A DNA stretch of 64,000 bases from Capitella teleta (lineage: Eukaryota > Annelida > Polychaeta > Capitellidae). The first letter of the stretch is position 1; each line of letters starts with the position of its first letter. The position numbers were made by a program, and so were the translations under genes. This document shows positions 20,701 through 32,900 of this stretch, one piece after another. The notes beneath the pieces are model-generated. The model was not told the origin of the DNA and made no database searches. It saw nothing but the letters and a program-made list of their open reading frames with translations. The stretch lies in the NCBI GenBank assembly GCA_000328365.1, contig KB310056.1:4179-68178 (forward strand), given 5' to 3'.

Positions 20701-23700
20701 CTGTCATCTCATCTTCTTCTTCCCCCGACTCTTCCTTTTTCTTGGCCAATTGTTGAGCCATGGTTTGACCGTAGACGTCGGCAGATTCCATCAACTTGAC
20801 TGACCCTTCCGGAATATCCTATATGAGAAGCCGTGCCATCAAAATAGTTTAGCTTGTAACTTATCAAACTAACATTCTGGATACTGCGCCAGCTCTCTGA
20901 AACATCATCATCCAAAAGATTGCTGATAATTTCCACAACGGATTGGCACTCTTCATCAGCAACTTCCACGTCTTTGCGGACCACACGAAGTTGAGCTAGC
21001 TTTGCTACTGCTTCTGTAGAGGCCTTGACGTTTCCAGGGGTGAGTTTTTCGGGAACTGAGCTCATAATCTCGATCTTCTTAGCTGTTTCTTCGTAATTGG
21101 ACGAGTTATCTGCTCCAATTCCTTCCTCAATGCGTTTCACTTGATCCAAGATTCTCTCAAAAGGAGGATCAACACAGTCGTTGAAATTAGGTTTCTCCCA
21201 TGAGACACCTGTCGCAAGCATTGTGCAAGCCCTGGATGCTGTTCCTGAAACATACGACTCCGTTAACATTGAATTTACTTGGTGACTTTGATCTCCATAC
21301 CAAGAGCAGTGCCTCCAGGACATGGCTGGAGATTGGTATTACCAGTAGAAGTCTTCGTCCAGTCCACATCAGAATCTGAATTGTCTTCACATATTCTGGA
21401 AACTGTGAGAAAAACATTTAAAATTCCTGCTCTTGGTCCCATTTCACAAATGTTTGCTCACCTGGCTGAATGATGTCAATGACCGAAACCACTTTCGCGC
21501 TCAAGCCAGCTTTGTTTTTTGCTTGGCATGAATACACAACATGCTCTTTTGCCGTCACACTTAGCATCTCGATGTTCTTATATGGTGATTTGCTGATCTT
21601 TTCTTCAGCTATTTGGAACATAACACTAAGAAGATTGTTCAAATGTATCTTTTGTCGCTTACGATTGGTGGTGATCTGTGTTCCATTACGGAACCAAAGA
21701 ATTTCTTGGACGTTGGTGTCCACTTCAATGCCATCGCTAACCCACACTTTGGAATTGGCAAAGCAAGTGATGTTCACAAACAAATTTTGCTCAATGGCCA
21801 AAGTAAGTGGGTAGATGCTAACAATCGGCAACGGTAGTACGTCATAGGTGACTTCTTGTACACGCACCTCTTCGCGGCCGTAATGTGCCTCACATGATAC
21901 CATGCCTAGATGAAAATAAATGATATTAATGTTACCAAGGAAGTTCAATTAGGCTGATATCGCATACCAGAATCAAATCGAGAAGCAGGACTGAACGTCA
22001 AAGTAGAAATCACGTAGCCACTGATGTCTCCATACTCCTTAATATGTATTCTAGATCCTGGTGGAGGCTTTGAGATGTGAATTCCATTCAGAGACCACTT
22101 GTATTTGTTGAAAGTTTGTGGAAATGGTGCTTGTGAAGCTCGGAAATAGCACACAAATTGCAAGTCTTTCCCTTCGACAGGCGTTAATGGGCTCATCCTC
22201 AAAGTATGTGCTGTCAGAGATGGGCGATGATACATGAGCAAAACATGGTTCATTAACACTCACAGTAGCACTCCTCCAAGCAAACTGGTTTATCAGCCGG
22301 TTCTAAGCAAGATTTGCGCTTGTAGTCGAATATATCATCGTCAGCACATTTCTGAACAATGAGCTTCCCACTCTTGCATTCTAAATATCCTCCACAATTT
22401 CCAGGGATGGCCACAAACTCTTTAGTGCGACATGGTCCGCGAGGTACATTGCAGGGATCCATAGGGTTAGGATCTGATGTCGTTAATTCTGTTCAATAAA
22501 AATAAATATGTCAGATTACTCATCCAGGATTAATTTCAAAAGAGAAATGAATATAAATGAAATTGGAAATGAGAAGAAATTTAATAGGACAAATTTACGA
22601 TCTATCTATTTGTGGTTGTTAAATAAATACATTTTAATGTAAATTTTCAAATAATTAATCAATAAAGGGTTAAAAGTCTTGAATCCTTGATGTTATCCTA
22701 TTCACATGAGTGCAGAAAGAAAAATGTATTCTAATGTAAATGAATCGTGCAAAATAACGAAAATCAAATATCAAGCCACCCAGAACAAATGAAACGTGAA
22801 GAAAAAAATAACAATCAAAGGAACATCACGATCTGTACATGTAAGCCCACACACACAGGCCTACACACCCGAGACACTTACCTGAAGGTCATCTAATGAT
22901 AGGATTTTTGTGACTCACTTGGGCCACGAGGCAGCCGGAAAAACAATAGTGCTCCAGAAATGCAGATCATTAAGTTTAGTTGATCTGCCATCATGCAAGT
23001 TAATCGCTCGGTGCATGCGCATATGGTAAAGCACAACCTTCACGCATTCAGCGTTTTCACTAACCTGCCAAGACTAATACTGGAACAGAAGATTCAGTAC
23101 TGAAACTCCTCCAGAATTCACGAGTCCAATAATTTAATTCTGTGCAATACTTCAGTGTTCGTTCAATTCATTAGATACTCTTTTTTCCTGTTACAGTTGA
23201 GTGAGATCCCATGAATAGCAACTCTATATTACAACTAATTTGAAGCATAGCAGTAAGGTAGCGGTCACTAAGTTTTGTTATAATTGATTAGTGAAACAAT
23301 TACAGCAAGCACCTCTGAAAATACTTACCTAAATCTGTAGTTGTCAGGTCCATGCCGCTTGAACTTATGCTGGGAAGTTCAGTGCTCAGTGAATTAGTGA
23401 TAGCAGAACTAAATCCACCCGTTGACAGTGCAGCAGAAGTGGATTGAAGGCTACTGTGCACCACATCAGTAGTCAGCAAAGCGGTCGCAACGGGTATATT
23501 TGTGGTGTCAGGATATGATGTAGCATCCTGGGTAGTTTCTGGCTGTGTAGTGGGAGCAACAGTTGTGCCTGGTTGTGTAGTAGGTGCGACAGTAATGTCT
23601 GGTTGCGTAGTGGGAGCAGCATTAGTTTCTGGCTCAGTAGTCATTGCAAGCGTAACTTCTGAGTGTGTAGTGGGAGCAACAGTAGTTTCTGATTGGGTAG

Positions 23701-26700
23701 TAGGAGCAACAGTAGTTTCTGAGTTTGTAGTGGGAGCAACAGTAGTTTCTGATTGGGTAGTAGGAGCAACAGTAGTTTCTGAGTGTGTAGTGGGAGCAAC
23801 AGTAGTTTCTGATTGGGTAGTAGGAGCAACAGTAGTTTCTGAGTGTGTAGTGGGAGCAACAGTAGTTTCTGATTGGGTAGTAGGAGCAACAGTAGTTTCT
23901 GAGTGTGTAGTGGGAGCAACAGTAGTTTCTGAGTGTGTAGTGGGAGCAACAGTAGTTTCTGATTGGGTAGTAGGAGCAACAGTAGTTTCTGAGTGTGTAG
24001 TGGGAGCAACAGTAGTTTCTGAGTGTGTAGTGGGAGCAACAGTAGTTTCTGATTGGGTAGTAGGAGCAACAGTAGTTTCTGAGTGTGTAGTGGGAGCAAC
24101 AGTAGTTTCTGAGTGTGTAGTGGGAGCAACAGTAATTTCTGATTGGGTAGTAGGAGCAACAGTAGTTTCTGTCTGAGTAGTCAGTGCAAGCATTGTTTCT
24201 GGCTGTGTAGCGAGAGCAACAGAAGTTTCCGACTGGGTAGTGAGAGTAGCAGTAGTTTCTGGCTGTGTAGTGGGGGAAGCAGTAGTTTCTGTCTGAGTAG
24301 TGGGAGCAACCGTAGTGTCTGCTTGTGTAGTAGGAGCAATTGTAGTGTCTGGTCGTGTAGTGGGAGTAACAGTAGTTTCTAGTCGTGTAGTGGGAACAAC
24401 CGTAGTTTCTGACTGAGTAGTGGTAGTAAGAGTAGTTTCTGCCTGATTTGTGGGAGTAATAGTATTGTCTGATTGTGTAGTAGGAGCAATGGTACTTTCT
24501 GGCAGTGTAGTTGGTGCCACCGAAGTTTTTGGTAACATGGTGAGAACTGTTGTGGTTTCTTGGTGTGTGGTTTGAAGCATTGCGGTTTCTGATTTTAAAG
24601 TGTACGCTATTGTACTTTCTTCCTCTGTTGATAACAGGATAGTTGGCTGTAGCGTAGTGGTTTCAGGCAAAACAATTGTTTGCGCGGCAGTATTCGGCAT
24701 AGTAGTCAGTAGCAGAGTTGTTTCACCTGTTGTGGGCGGGGAATCGGTTCTTTCGGTTGGAGTCTCCACGGTTGTGATGGCTTGGATTGTTGATTCCAGG
24801 AAGGTATCTGCTTGCGTGACAATTGTGCTCTCAGGAGCCAATGTGCTTGTCTGCAGATTGGTATCCTCAGAAGTTTGTTTATCCTGTGATGTAATTCTCT
24901 TGGTTGTTAGTTCCACTGTTGAATGAATTTCGGTGGTTTGGTCATCATCCTGTGTGCTAGCAGGTTGCACTGTGGAAGCCTTTGTTGTTTCTTGGGCTTG
25001 TGTAGACGCTGACCCAGTTGTTGTTGGTCTTGTGGTATCTTCTGCTGGCAGAGTAGACGCTTTGTTAGTGGAGAAAGTACAAGGCAGTTGACAGATTGCA
25101 TTTCCAGATAGCACACATTTGAACGATTGAGTGTCAAATTGATATCCAAGAGGACAATCTTTCCGAGCAATTTGTCCGAGCACACATGTGTAATAGTTAG
25201 AGCATTCTTCCGGGTCTGGCCAAATGGTATCTAGCTCTAACAGGGAGCATGTAATATCGTCCACACAAGGATTAAGGCGTAAACTTGAGGACCCATCTTT
25301 TGATGGAGATGTTCTGCTAGTTGTGTCTGTTTCAGTGCTGACTGTAGGTTCTACCGTCGAGGTGAATGCTTTTTCAGGTGTATAGGCTACAGGTACAGTA
25401 GTTTCACCAATTGTAGAATCACGAGCAGTTGTGTCACCAAGTGTGGTATCACCAAGTGTGGTAAAATCACCGAGTGTGGTATCACCAAGTGTGGTAAAAT
25501 CACCGAGTGTGGTATCACCAAGTGTGGTATCAGAGTCTACAAATGTGGTTGGCTCTTTAGGAAGAGCAGTTGTAGTCAATACCAATGTTGTTTCTTCCAC
25601 AATGGTTTCAAGGTTCGATGTTGTGGGTTGCTCAGTTGTTATTTTGATGCCAGTGGTTGATAATTCATCAATGGTTGTATCCACAAACGCTGAAGGCTTG
25701 GTTGTGACCGATTTTGTGGTAGGCTCTGTTGTAGTCACCGGTGCGGGTGTGATTATGCCCCCGCCATCAGGACATCCAAGGTGGCATCTCGGGGAGAAAT
25801 CTTCAACGGGCACACAGCCAAAGATTACATCATACTGGTAACTTTCCTCGCAGCTCATGTGAATCAATTTTCCATCAAAACAACCGTAGAAAAAGTTGCA
25901 ATTTTGTGGATCTGCATAGGCGCTGCCGTTTGATAGCTTTGAACAATCCAGCAGATCTTCACACACTTCAAAGTTATTGTCAGGTTTCTGCCACCCTGAT
26001 CCGACTTGAGGGCGAGTAGTAGTCTTGGGCGTTGATATCGTTGTGGTCGTGATTACCTCCGATTCTGTTGGACTAGGGGAGTTGGTTGTTGTTATCGGTT
26101 CATCTGACTTGACCTGCGAAGGTGCTGTTGTAGGGTCTTCTTTGGGTCGTGGTGTGATCAAGCCCACATTATCAGGGCATTGGGTGTGACAACGCACTGT
26201 GAAGTCGTCCGGATTAACGCAGCCAAAAATCGCATCATACTGCTGAGTGGTAGGACACTGAACATGCTCTAATTTACCCCCTAAACAACCGTAGAATGCA
26301 TCACAATTTTGTGGATCAGGAAAATTACTGTTATCAGGTAGCACACTACAGTCTACAGTTTCAGTGCATATGTCAATACTAGTGTCAGGTCTCTGCCAGT
26401 TATTTTCAGGAACGAGGACCCCACCTACTGGCTCATACAGGATGGCGATTCCGGTGCCGGCCGGGCATTCAGCCTGACATATTCCTTGGTTGCCAGTGCT
26501 CCCACTCTTCTTACATTCACTTTTCTTCGAATCAAAGAGTTCCCCATCCTTACAGCTTTTTCGTGTAAGCCCTCCGTCGCATTGGTAGTATCGCGTGCAG
26601 TCGTCTGGATCTGCAATCAAGGTATCCTGGCTGACGGAGTCACAAGTGAAGCCGTCCGCGCAAGGATCCACTGTTTCGTCCTTTTTGGCCGATTTGACGG

Positions 26701-26877
26701 GTAGTGTCACCCCTAGAGCGGAATACAAATGTGAGGTCAGTGTAAATTATAGCTGTAACATATGCCTGGATGTGGCCGTTAGAAATTTGGCGGCTAATGG
26801 TCGGATGTGGTGAAAGAAATGGAACACATACCTGAGAGCCAAAGAAAGCAGATTAGGACGCACAATTGCTGCTTCAT
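17333..26877 (-). CDS. Adhesion GPCR with chitin-binding, mucin, Ig, HRM and GAIN domains, about 2,255 aa
   Basis: Exons, 5' to 3': 26832-26877, 23329-26712, 22264-22488, 21968-22210, 21462-21905, 21301-21402, 20874-21244, 20677-20818, 20456-20611, 20222-20400, 20107-20165, 19933-20050, 19770-19873, 19371-19473, 19164-19320, 19036-19105, 18910-18976, 18752-18849, about 18528-18654, 18425-18466, 18031-18099, 17333-17794. Phases match throughout. The total is 6,768 coding bases if the TM6-TM7 exon has 127. Order: signal peptide ([16 protein letters not shown]), four CBM14 chitin-binding domains, Thr/Ser mucin stretch, fifth CBM14, two Ig domains, hormone-receptor motif, GAIN with GPS, seven helices, Ser/Asn-rich tail. 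It is expected at the cell surface, cleaved at the GPS, with extracellular matrix or chitin as possible ligand. An upstream 3' splice site near 26915 implies 5' UTR introns. The exon 14 donor (GTCGGT) is weak but keeps frame. Confidence 0.88.
18031..19873 (-). other. Seven-transmembrane domain of the adhesion GPCR
   Basis: Nine exons. Class B2 landmarks are clear: [18 protein letters not shown] (TM1), [20 protein letters not shown] (TM2), [20 protein letters not shown] (TM3, the HYF-x4-F-W/L-ML-EG signature), [12 protein letters not shown] (TM4), [19 protein letters not shown] (TM5 with the loop Cys), LLGLTWVFG (TM6), [19 protein letters not shown] (TM7). These residues exclude class A and secretin receptors. 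Confidence 0.95.
19933..21402 (-). other. Hormone-receptor motif and GAIN domain with GPS
   Basis: [50 protein letters not shown] and FNDC across exons 6-7. GAIN-A helices follow ([20 protein letters not shown]). GAIN-B has [14 protein letters not shown], and the GPS reads [16 protein letters not shown] and [13 protein letters not shown]. The cleavage tripeptide HL|T is intact, so self-cleavage is expected. Confidence 0.93.
21462..22210 (-). other. Two immunoglobulin domains
   Basis: Exon 4 (21968-22210): [22 protein letters not shown] and [14 protein letters not shown], with the second Cys (SCEAHYG) supplied by exon 5. Exon 5 (21462-21905): [23 protein letters not shown] and [14 protein letters not shown]. 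Both are bounded by phase-1 introns. Confidence 0.85.
22264..22488 (-). other. Fifth chitin-binding (CBM14/peritrophin-A) domain exon
   Basis: A phase-1 exon separated from the other four chitin-binding domains by the mucin stretch. Cysteines: [48 protein letters not shown]. The aromatic usually seen in Y-x-x-C is Y in GGYLEC. Confidence 0.8.
22919..22994 (-). CDS. Possible alternative first exon (signal peptide) of the adhesion GPCR
   Basis: Within the intron before exon 3, tandem ATG codons open a frame with a hydrophobic core, [14 protein letters not shown]. It ends at a strong 5' splice site (CCCAA|GTGAGT) in phase 1. Exon 3 is entered in phase 1, so the two would join in frame (PK then [12 protein letters not shown]). 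The product would be a receptor without the first four chitin-binding domains and the mucin. No transcript evidence is available, and chance is possible. Confidence 0.4.
23641..24180. repeat. 30-bp coding minisatellite with higher-order structure
   Basis: About 18 tandem copies of a 30-base unit encode SETTVAPTT plus one variable residue (H, Q or N) on the minus strand. Read along the plus strand, H and Q types alternate in pairs to about 23890, then follow an H-H-Q trimer pattern to about 24150. Flanking units (to about 24500) are older and more diverged. Confidence 0.9.
25427..25530. repeat. Short coding tandem repeat (TLGD units)
   Basis: GTGTGGTATCACCAA and GTGTGGTAAAATCACCGA units alternate and encode TTLGD and FTTLGD on the minus strand. 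They lie in the Thr-rich linker before the fourth chitin-binding domain. Confidence 0.8.
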
Positions 26878-26915
26878 CGTCAGATTGTCACAAATTGAAA
26901 GTGGAAAACATGAGG

Positions 26916-29900
26916 CCTGGAAAAAAAAATGTATACATACATGAAAATTTGTGTATGAATTCACAAGAAAGAAAAATAGATGGCTCATTTTGATCCGAGG
27001 CATATATTAATTAAGTGATTACCTGTGGCTATAGTAGCATTAGTAAATGACACATTCTAGAAGATTGTCTATGAGACCAAAATGATAAATAAAAAGAAAA
27101 AAACTGCATCCTATTTCAGCTCAAAGAAAATACAGATCACAGAAGTGTATGCTTAAGACAAACTCAAACATAGAATAGAGAAGACAGCAATGATTAGGAT
27201 GGCCTTCACCTAAGCATAGACCAACAGAGCCCTGTAAGGAAATATAATCCTGTTTGAACCAGATCCAATTAAGATGATGACCTCACCGGTTTGCACGATT
27301 AGTATGTTACCAATATTTGCACTGACCTCTTGATCTCTTAAATGGGTCTGTGGTTGTTTACTTCAGGCCAGGTAGCGGGATCAGCTATCCATACACTGTA
27401 AGCGAAATAGGTTCTGTTGCTTTAACGTCGTGTGACACCCGTGCAAGGTACGAACTGAATCATCTGTTGAGCCCTGCGAATATAAAATGCAGTCAAACTG
27501 GGGTGAGTTAAGGAGCGCAGTGTACGGGGCGTAGGTGTCCTCTGAAAGAATGTCGCGCCTCAATGATCAGGCAGGCTCTTCTGTCTGGTTTTAGGTATTC
27601 CAACGACCCCAATAATGTTGCGGCAAATATTATTATGGCAAATTCTTGACAACCGACTTACACGCATATAGACCCGATAAGTTCAAAAATTCATTGTGAC
27701 GTTTCAAGAGGTTTAACCATTAAATGTGTATGCTTACTTTTATATTATTGTCATTGAAGAACGTACTTCTTGGTTGCTTTAACAGCAATTACCTGCAGTA
27801 TGCTTACGAAGTATCTATATATCTACGCGTGTGGGAGGAGGAAATGACGTTACCGGGGTAAATCTATTTATAGAGGCAATTACCATGAATTGTCGTTGAA
27901 TTCAACGCTCTGGTAAAAGTTCATAATAAAGAAGGAAAAATTTACTGAGAGTAAAAAGCTGAAAACAACACAGAACGTGAATTTTGATTGAGGGGTTAAA
28001 CAAATATAGAACATCATATATACGAGCTTTACCAGCAATATCGATGCAATGATGCCTATAATAATACAATTATTTTATTCATATAGCGCAGATATACAAA
28101 ATAAAATGTTTCTATGTGCAATAATGCCATTATATGAAATGGAAAACTAAAAAAAGTGTTAAAAAATTATGTGAGTTTAATTGAATCATTGAGCAACGTG
28201 TGCTTACATCTAATATATATTATTTACCACAGCATACATTTACAATGCACTTCATTGTCCAACTGGAAAGGATGCACTCGTTGAGCACAAACCTCCGCCG
28301 ATGGCTGAAAAGGAAGACAGTTGCATCTTAGATAAGTTGCAATTTAACTCAAAACTTTAGGTTTGATGTTCCCTCTTCAGGTTTGATTAGCTAGAAGTGA
28401 AAGAGAAGGAAATCATAAAATCCTGGGATCGACTGCAAATTTTAACAATTTGTAACCGTTGGTGGTCACGTCTTCAGACCTACTCTACTGCATAGCAAGT
28501 TGCCTGGGTAACGGGGTTCTGTACTGACGCAAGAAGCGATGACACAAACAGTTGTCAATAAATCACTTCTTGATTATTCGAGGGCCGAACGAGAACTAAC
28601 TAATCGAGTGCATGCATGTATAATCAATCTTCCGCGTAATCAAATCACCTTTGCCCTCCGATTCGTGATAACCGCAGGTCACTCAGTACAGAGCGATACC
28701 ATAATTTACATAACCATCATCCCTATCTTACATAATCATCATCCCAATTTATTTTACCTTTGCCCCCTGATTCGAGATAACCGCCACCAATCTCGTAAAC
28801 AATTATTCATTCATTCCATCACATCAATCAATTAAACCAATACACCCGGTGTATCGGTTACAAATTGACAATTAGACACCTTGGATGCACATGTTCATTT
28901 CTCTGTAGCTTTTCATAGATGGATGTTGTATAATGTGTGATTATTTATTCCACACTAGAAGGACACAGTAATAATTAATACCTAAACCTCTTTAATTCTC
29001 CATCCTTAATTATTAGGTTTGATACCTCGCTTAATTAGAAATTATCGCAAATCAGAGAAATCAAACCACATACTAATTCCCTCAAATATAAAAATAAAAG
29101 ATTTGGCATTTCGCCATGCATATGTACAAGTAAATAGCGTGTGAACTAATGATTTATTGGTGATTATTGTTTAATTTGTGCAATTTTAAACTATGAAGTA
29201 ACGTAAACGCATTTGATAAATACTAATTTTATGCACATTCGCATATCATGTAATATGTACATGTACTATACATATATGTGTAAGCATTATCCTAGATACT
29301 AAATAATCGTGCAACTTTGTAAAACAAAAGGCGTCATCGTCATCGACACTATTGTAATTAACAGTTCAACACAAATAAAGCTCCATTAGCATAAATGACT
29401 AGTATTGTAATAAGTCCCAGATGTAGCGAGGAGAAAATCAAGATGCAGTTATAAAAGCATCAATCACAACATATCACCAACCTTGCAGTACGTAACACAC
29501 GACTGTGATGAATTAAACCACCTGAGGGCATACATCTCAATACCGTCTACATGCAGGTAAATGCATATGTACCAGCATGTAACTCACCGGCAACACACCC
29601 AACAACCATCACAAATGACGTAAATCTAGTCAGGGGAATTCCCCCTATTAAATTATGAAATTTCTACGCAGATATGATAATCATAGCACAAAGAACGGAC
29701 ATTCCAAATGTGTAATATGAATCATAAAATGGATGACACACATATGCGGGTTCGCACTTAATCCACTCACAATAGGGTTTGTACGATGTCCTGGATTGAT
29801 TGATATCCACTAATTAGTTTACTGTATCAGCCACTAAACTGTCTCTCACTCTCTAAGTCCTCCTCACGAAACTCTCAACAAATCGTCTTTCCGTTCAAGT

Positions 29901-32900
29901 CAGAGGCTACAATAGCAGACATCCACGCTCTGCTGACTTTCACCTTACCTATAAAAGCAATAATATGATCTTTGCGACGTGCAACTTGTGGTGGCTGGGG
30001 CCTGGGTTTTATTACGGAGCAGACCAATTGCCGCTTATTTGGGTGGAGTACTGGGAAGGTGAAACGCTCGGATGAACTCGTGCAATTAGTGTGCAATGCT
30101 CTACCATCGTATTATCATAAATGCATGACTCACCTTCTATAATTAGAACCAGGTGTACATAGGTGTAACTATTGTCAAAGATCATTAAGGTAGATATCAT
30201 TGAAAAGGTGTAATGCTTCAAAATATATGTCGCTACCAAGAACTTTTTTTTCTTCTCTGTATGGGCCTCCAGGTAATGAGCTCGGTAATAACTTCAATAT
30301 GATTCATATTCAAGTGAATTGTGTATAGAAAGGTTTTGCATAGCAGCTTTAATAACTATAACTTTAGCACAATGCAATGGACAAGGAGTGTCGCGTGCAG
30401 CAATTAGTTAGCCCAGAGAGGGAAAGAGAGAGGGAATTTTCAGGATCCAACCGAATCTGTGTTGGTCAAGCATGATTAATTATTAAGGTTAAATAACGAT
30501 AATAACGATCGTCTGTCCAAAACGTGTGCCCGCTGTGCCACAGACTGGGAAATCTTAGGAATCATCAATCATTCTCTGCGCGAGAACAACTTCTTTTTGA
30601 ACTGATTTTATGGCGCTAAACTATGACACAATTAAAGATGGATCAAGTTCAAAATCATATTCCATAGAATACCAGTGTCATGGCATTTTACGACCAACAT
30701 CTCCAACATCGTGTCTCCACGAGGATGACCCATCCCATAATATTGACCCTTATTCTGTGACTCAGCGACAGATTTCTAGAGAATAGCGTAACATTTCGTA
30801 ACTCGTAGGCCTGCTGGTAACATTCGATCGCTTCTGCTTTACAAATTCGTCAAACACACAACTGTAAACTTGCTCCCACTCGAAAAGCCGCTGAACCTTG
30901 ACGGACACCCCACCGGGCGCTGTGTTACATTCATAATACCCCTACACACAAAAATAGGCCTTTCAATAAATCTTTTATAATAATGCATTCATAAATGTTT
31001 CTCCTCAATCCATCGTACGCTTAATAAACTCGATCACAGTGTTTATCTCTCGTTCAGGAGAACGCACAATTGCGCCAGAGCGTTCGATCATTATATGTTG
31101 GGCACCCCCGCAATTCCGATCAGCTGTTACGGTCCAATTCTGGTCCTGTCACGAATTAAACGGTATGCAGACCCATTCTCCTGCTTCGATCCGAGGATAT
31201 GTCACGACTTTAAAGGGGTGTGGATCCTCACCTTCAAAAATATACATATATCAATGTAGACTTAACCAAACTAATCATAACTGCATAGTACGTACCCGGC
31301 CTCGCCCATATTTTCTTCGTCCTTTTATGAGTGTTATGATCGCAGATATTTCTGGAGATGTGATGCAATAACATCTTTACATAGTATATTACATGCACAA
31401 GAGGATCAAATGAGGTGATAAAAATCATTGCTTTCTCGTATTTTCCCTCTCTATTGCAATAATAAAGGCACGATGTTTATTATTCAATCTTCATGCAGAT
31501 ATAATAATCAGCCACTTCTCTCCATTTTTTTATCTGCGCTTTAACATGAAATATTCGAATTTTGGAAAACCATCCGTAACAAGTGACTCATCTGATGTCA
31601 TAACGTAGTATTGTGGTATAGGCTCCTAACATACCTCGACTGTCCAGATGTCTATACGCCAATACACATTACGTGATCTATTTGGCTGAATGTTATTTTT
31701 TATGATATATGGTGCTAAGTTCGATGGTATATTAGTTCATGACTTATGCATACAGTCTCGCATTCTATTATTTTCAGTGAAAGTTTCATAATTTCATTTC
31801 ACAAACATGAATAAATACACCGTCAAATCATTAGGTTCGAATAGGCCCATTTAGCTCAAGCATTGTGGGGCATCATTAAAATTGATCTGCATCTTCGCCA
31901 GAATTTAGCCTGGTGTGGCCCTTTGACCCTGCAGTCTTTGTGGTCAGCCCGAAGTATTGAATACCTTGTAGGTCAACCAATTGCCAATTTCAGACTGTGC
32001 ACTGGGTTACCTTTTCGCCAGCAAGTGTGGCTCGTTAGATGAAGAAAAAAAAAGCCGGTAAATATTTCTACTGGACATTCCTGCTATGTACTTTCAAGCA
32101 TTATGCTTTTGCCAACCGAGTCTTCAACCGTTATAGATCACATCGTAATTATCTGAATTATTTCAGTTTTAACCAAATTCTTCTTAATTGTAGCAACTGA
32201 TCTTTTCAAGGCTGCGATTCGCCTAGTTTTGAACTCGAGAGCATACGTGCATAGACTACAATTTATGCTGTCATCTTCATAGTTTAGTTGAAAGGCTTGA
32301 AAGCTCTGAAGGATAGCTCATGTCTATGTGGCCTTATATGGACCATAAAGCATAATAGGCCAACGGTCCTCATTTGGCTTCACGACCTGAAATTGGTCCT
32401 TGTAATTTGTTTATGTAATTGAGCTAATTATGCTTCTAATCAACCATCGGATTGGTAACCAAGCTACATATATTGGGTGAGTACAGGAAAGGAGAGCAGT
32501 TGAAACCAAACTACGTGTGACGACATGGAACCAAAGACCTCATATAGTCATATACCAAGAGAGCCATGCAACATGCGAGTTCTGTAGTAATTCTGTCACC
32601 GATACGTTAACACTGTGACCTAATTGCCCAGTTCTTAGCTAGGCCAGAATGCATTGCGCACAACATTTGCAGAGAACTCAAATGACAATCCGTTTCTCAA
32701 CATTGCCTTTATGGGGGATATTGGGAACAGGTGAGCAAGGTTTCATTAAGAATGCGAACTTTATTCAGCCCAGCTCACTTTTATATCGTGGGGTTATGTA
32801 ACGTCAATTAGATCAAAATAAGATGTGACTGACGGCCAGAGAATGTGAGAAAATTAATTATAAAAAGTATTATGGTAAAATTGATCTGATCTGCCAACCT

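Larger units (their letters stand above)
23329..26712 (-). other. Giant exon: four chitin-binding domains and a mucin-like Thr/Ser stretch
   Basis: This 3,384-base exon (phase 1-1) carries most of the ectodomain. CBM14 units start near [32 protein letters not shown] and [11 protein letters not shown], each with six to eight cysteines and Y-x-C/F-Y-x-C cores ([36 protein letters not shown]). Thr/Ser/Pro linkers separate them. After the fourth unit about 560 residues of Thr-rich sequence follow, with a 10-residue repeat (SETTVAPTT). This part should be heavily O-glycosylated. Confidence 0.9.

Noticed and set aside
23502-24176. Long open frame on the plus strand across the mucin repeat
   Set aside because: It is the antisense of the Thr-rich repeat and exists only because a 30-bp in-frame repeat keeps all frames open. 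The minus-strand frame has the chitin-binding domains and matching splice sites.
29875-30239. Overlapping minus-strand frames with basic sequence
   Set aside because: No motif or splice context, and codon pattern unlike the real exons.
31039-31371. A 110-codon plus-strand frame in the large intergenic region
   Set aside because: No recognisable domain and no flanking exons; length is within chance.
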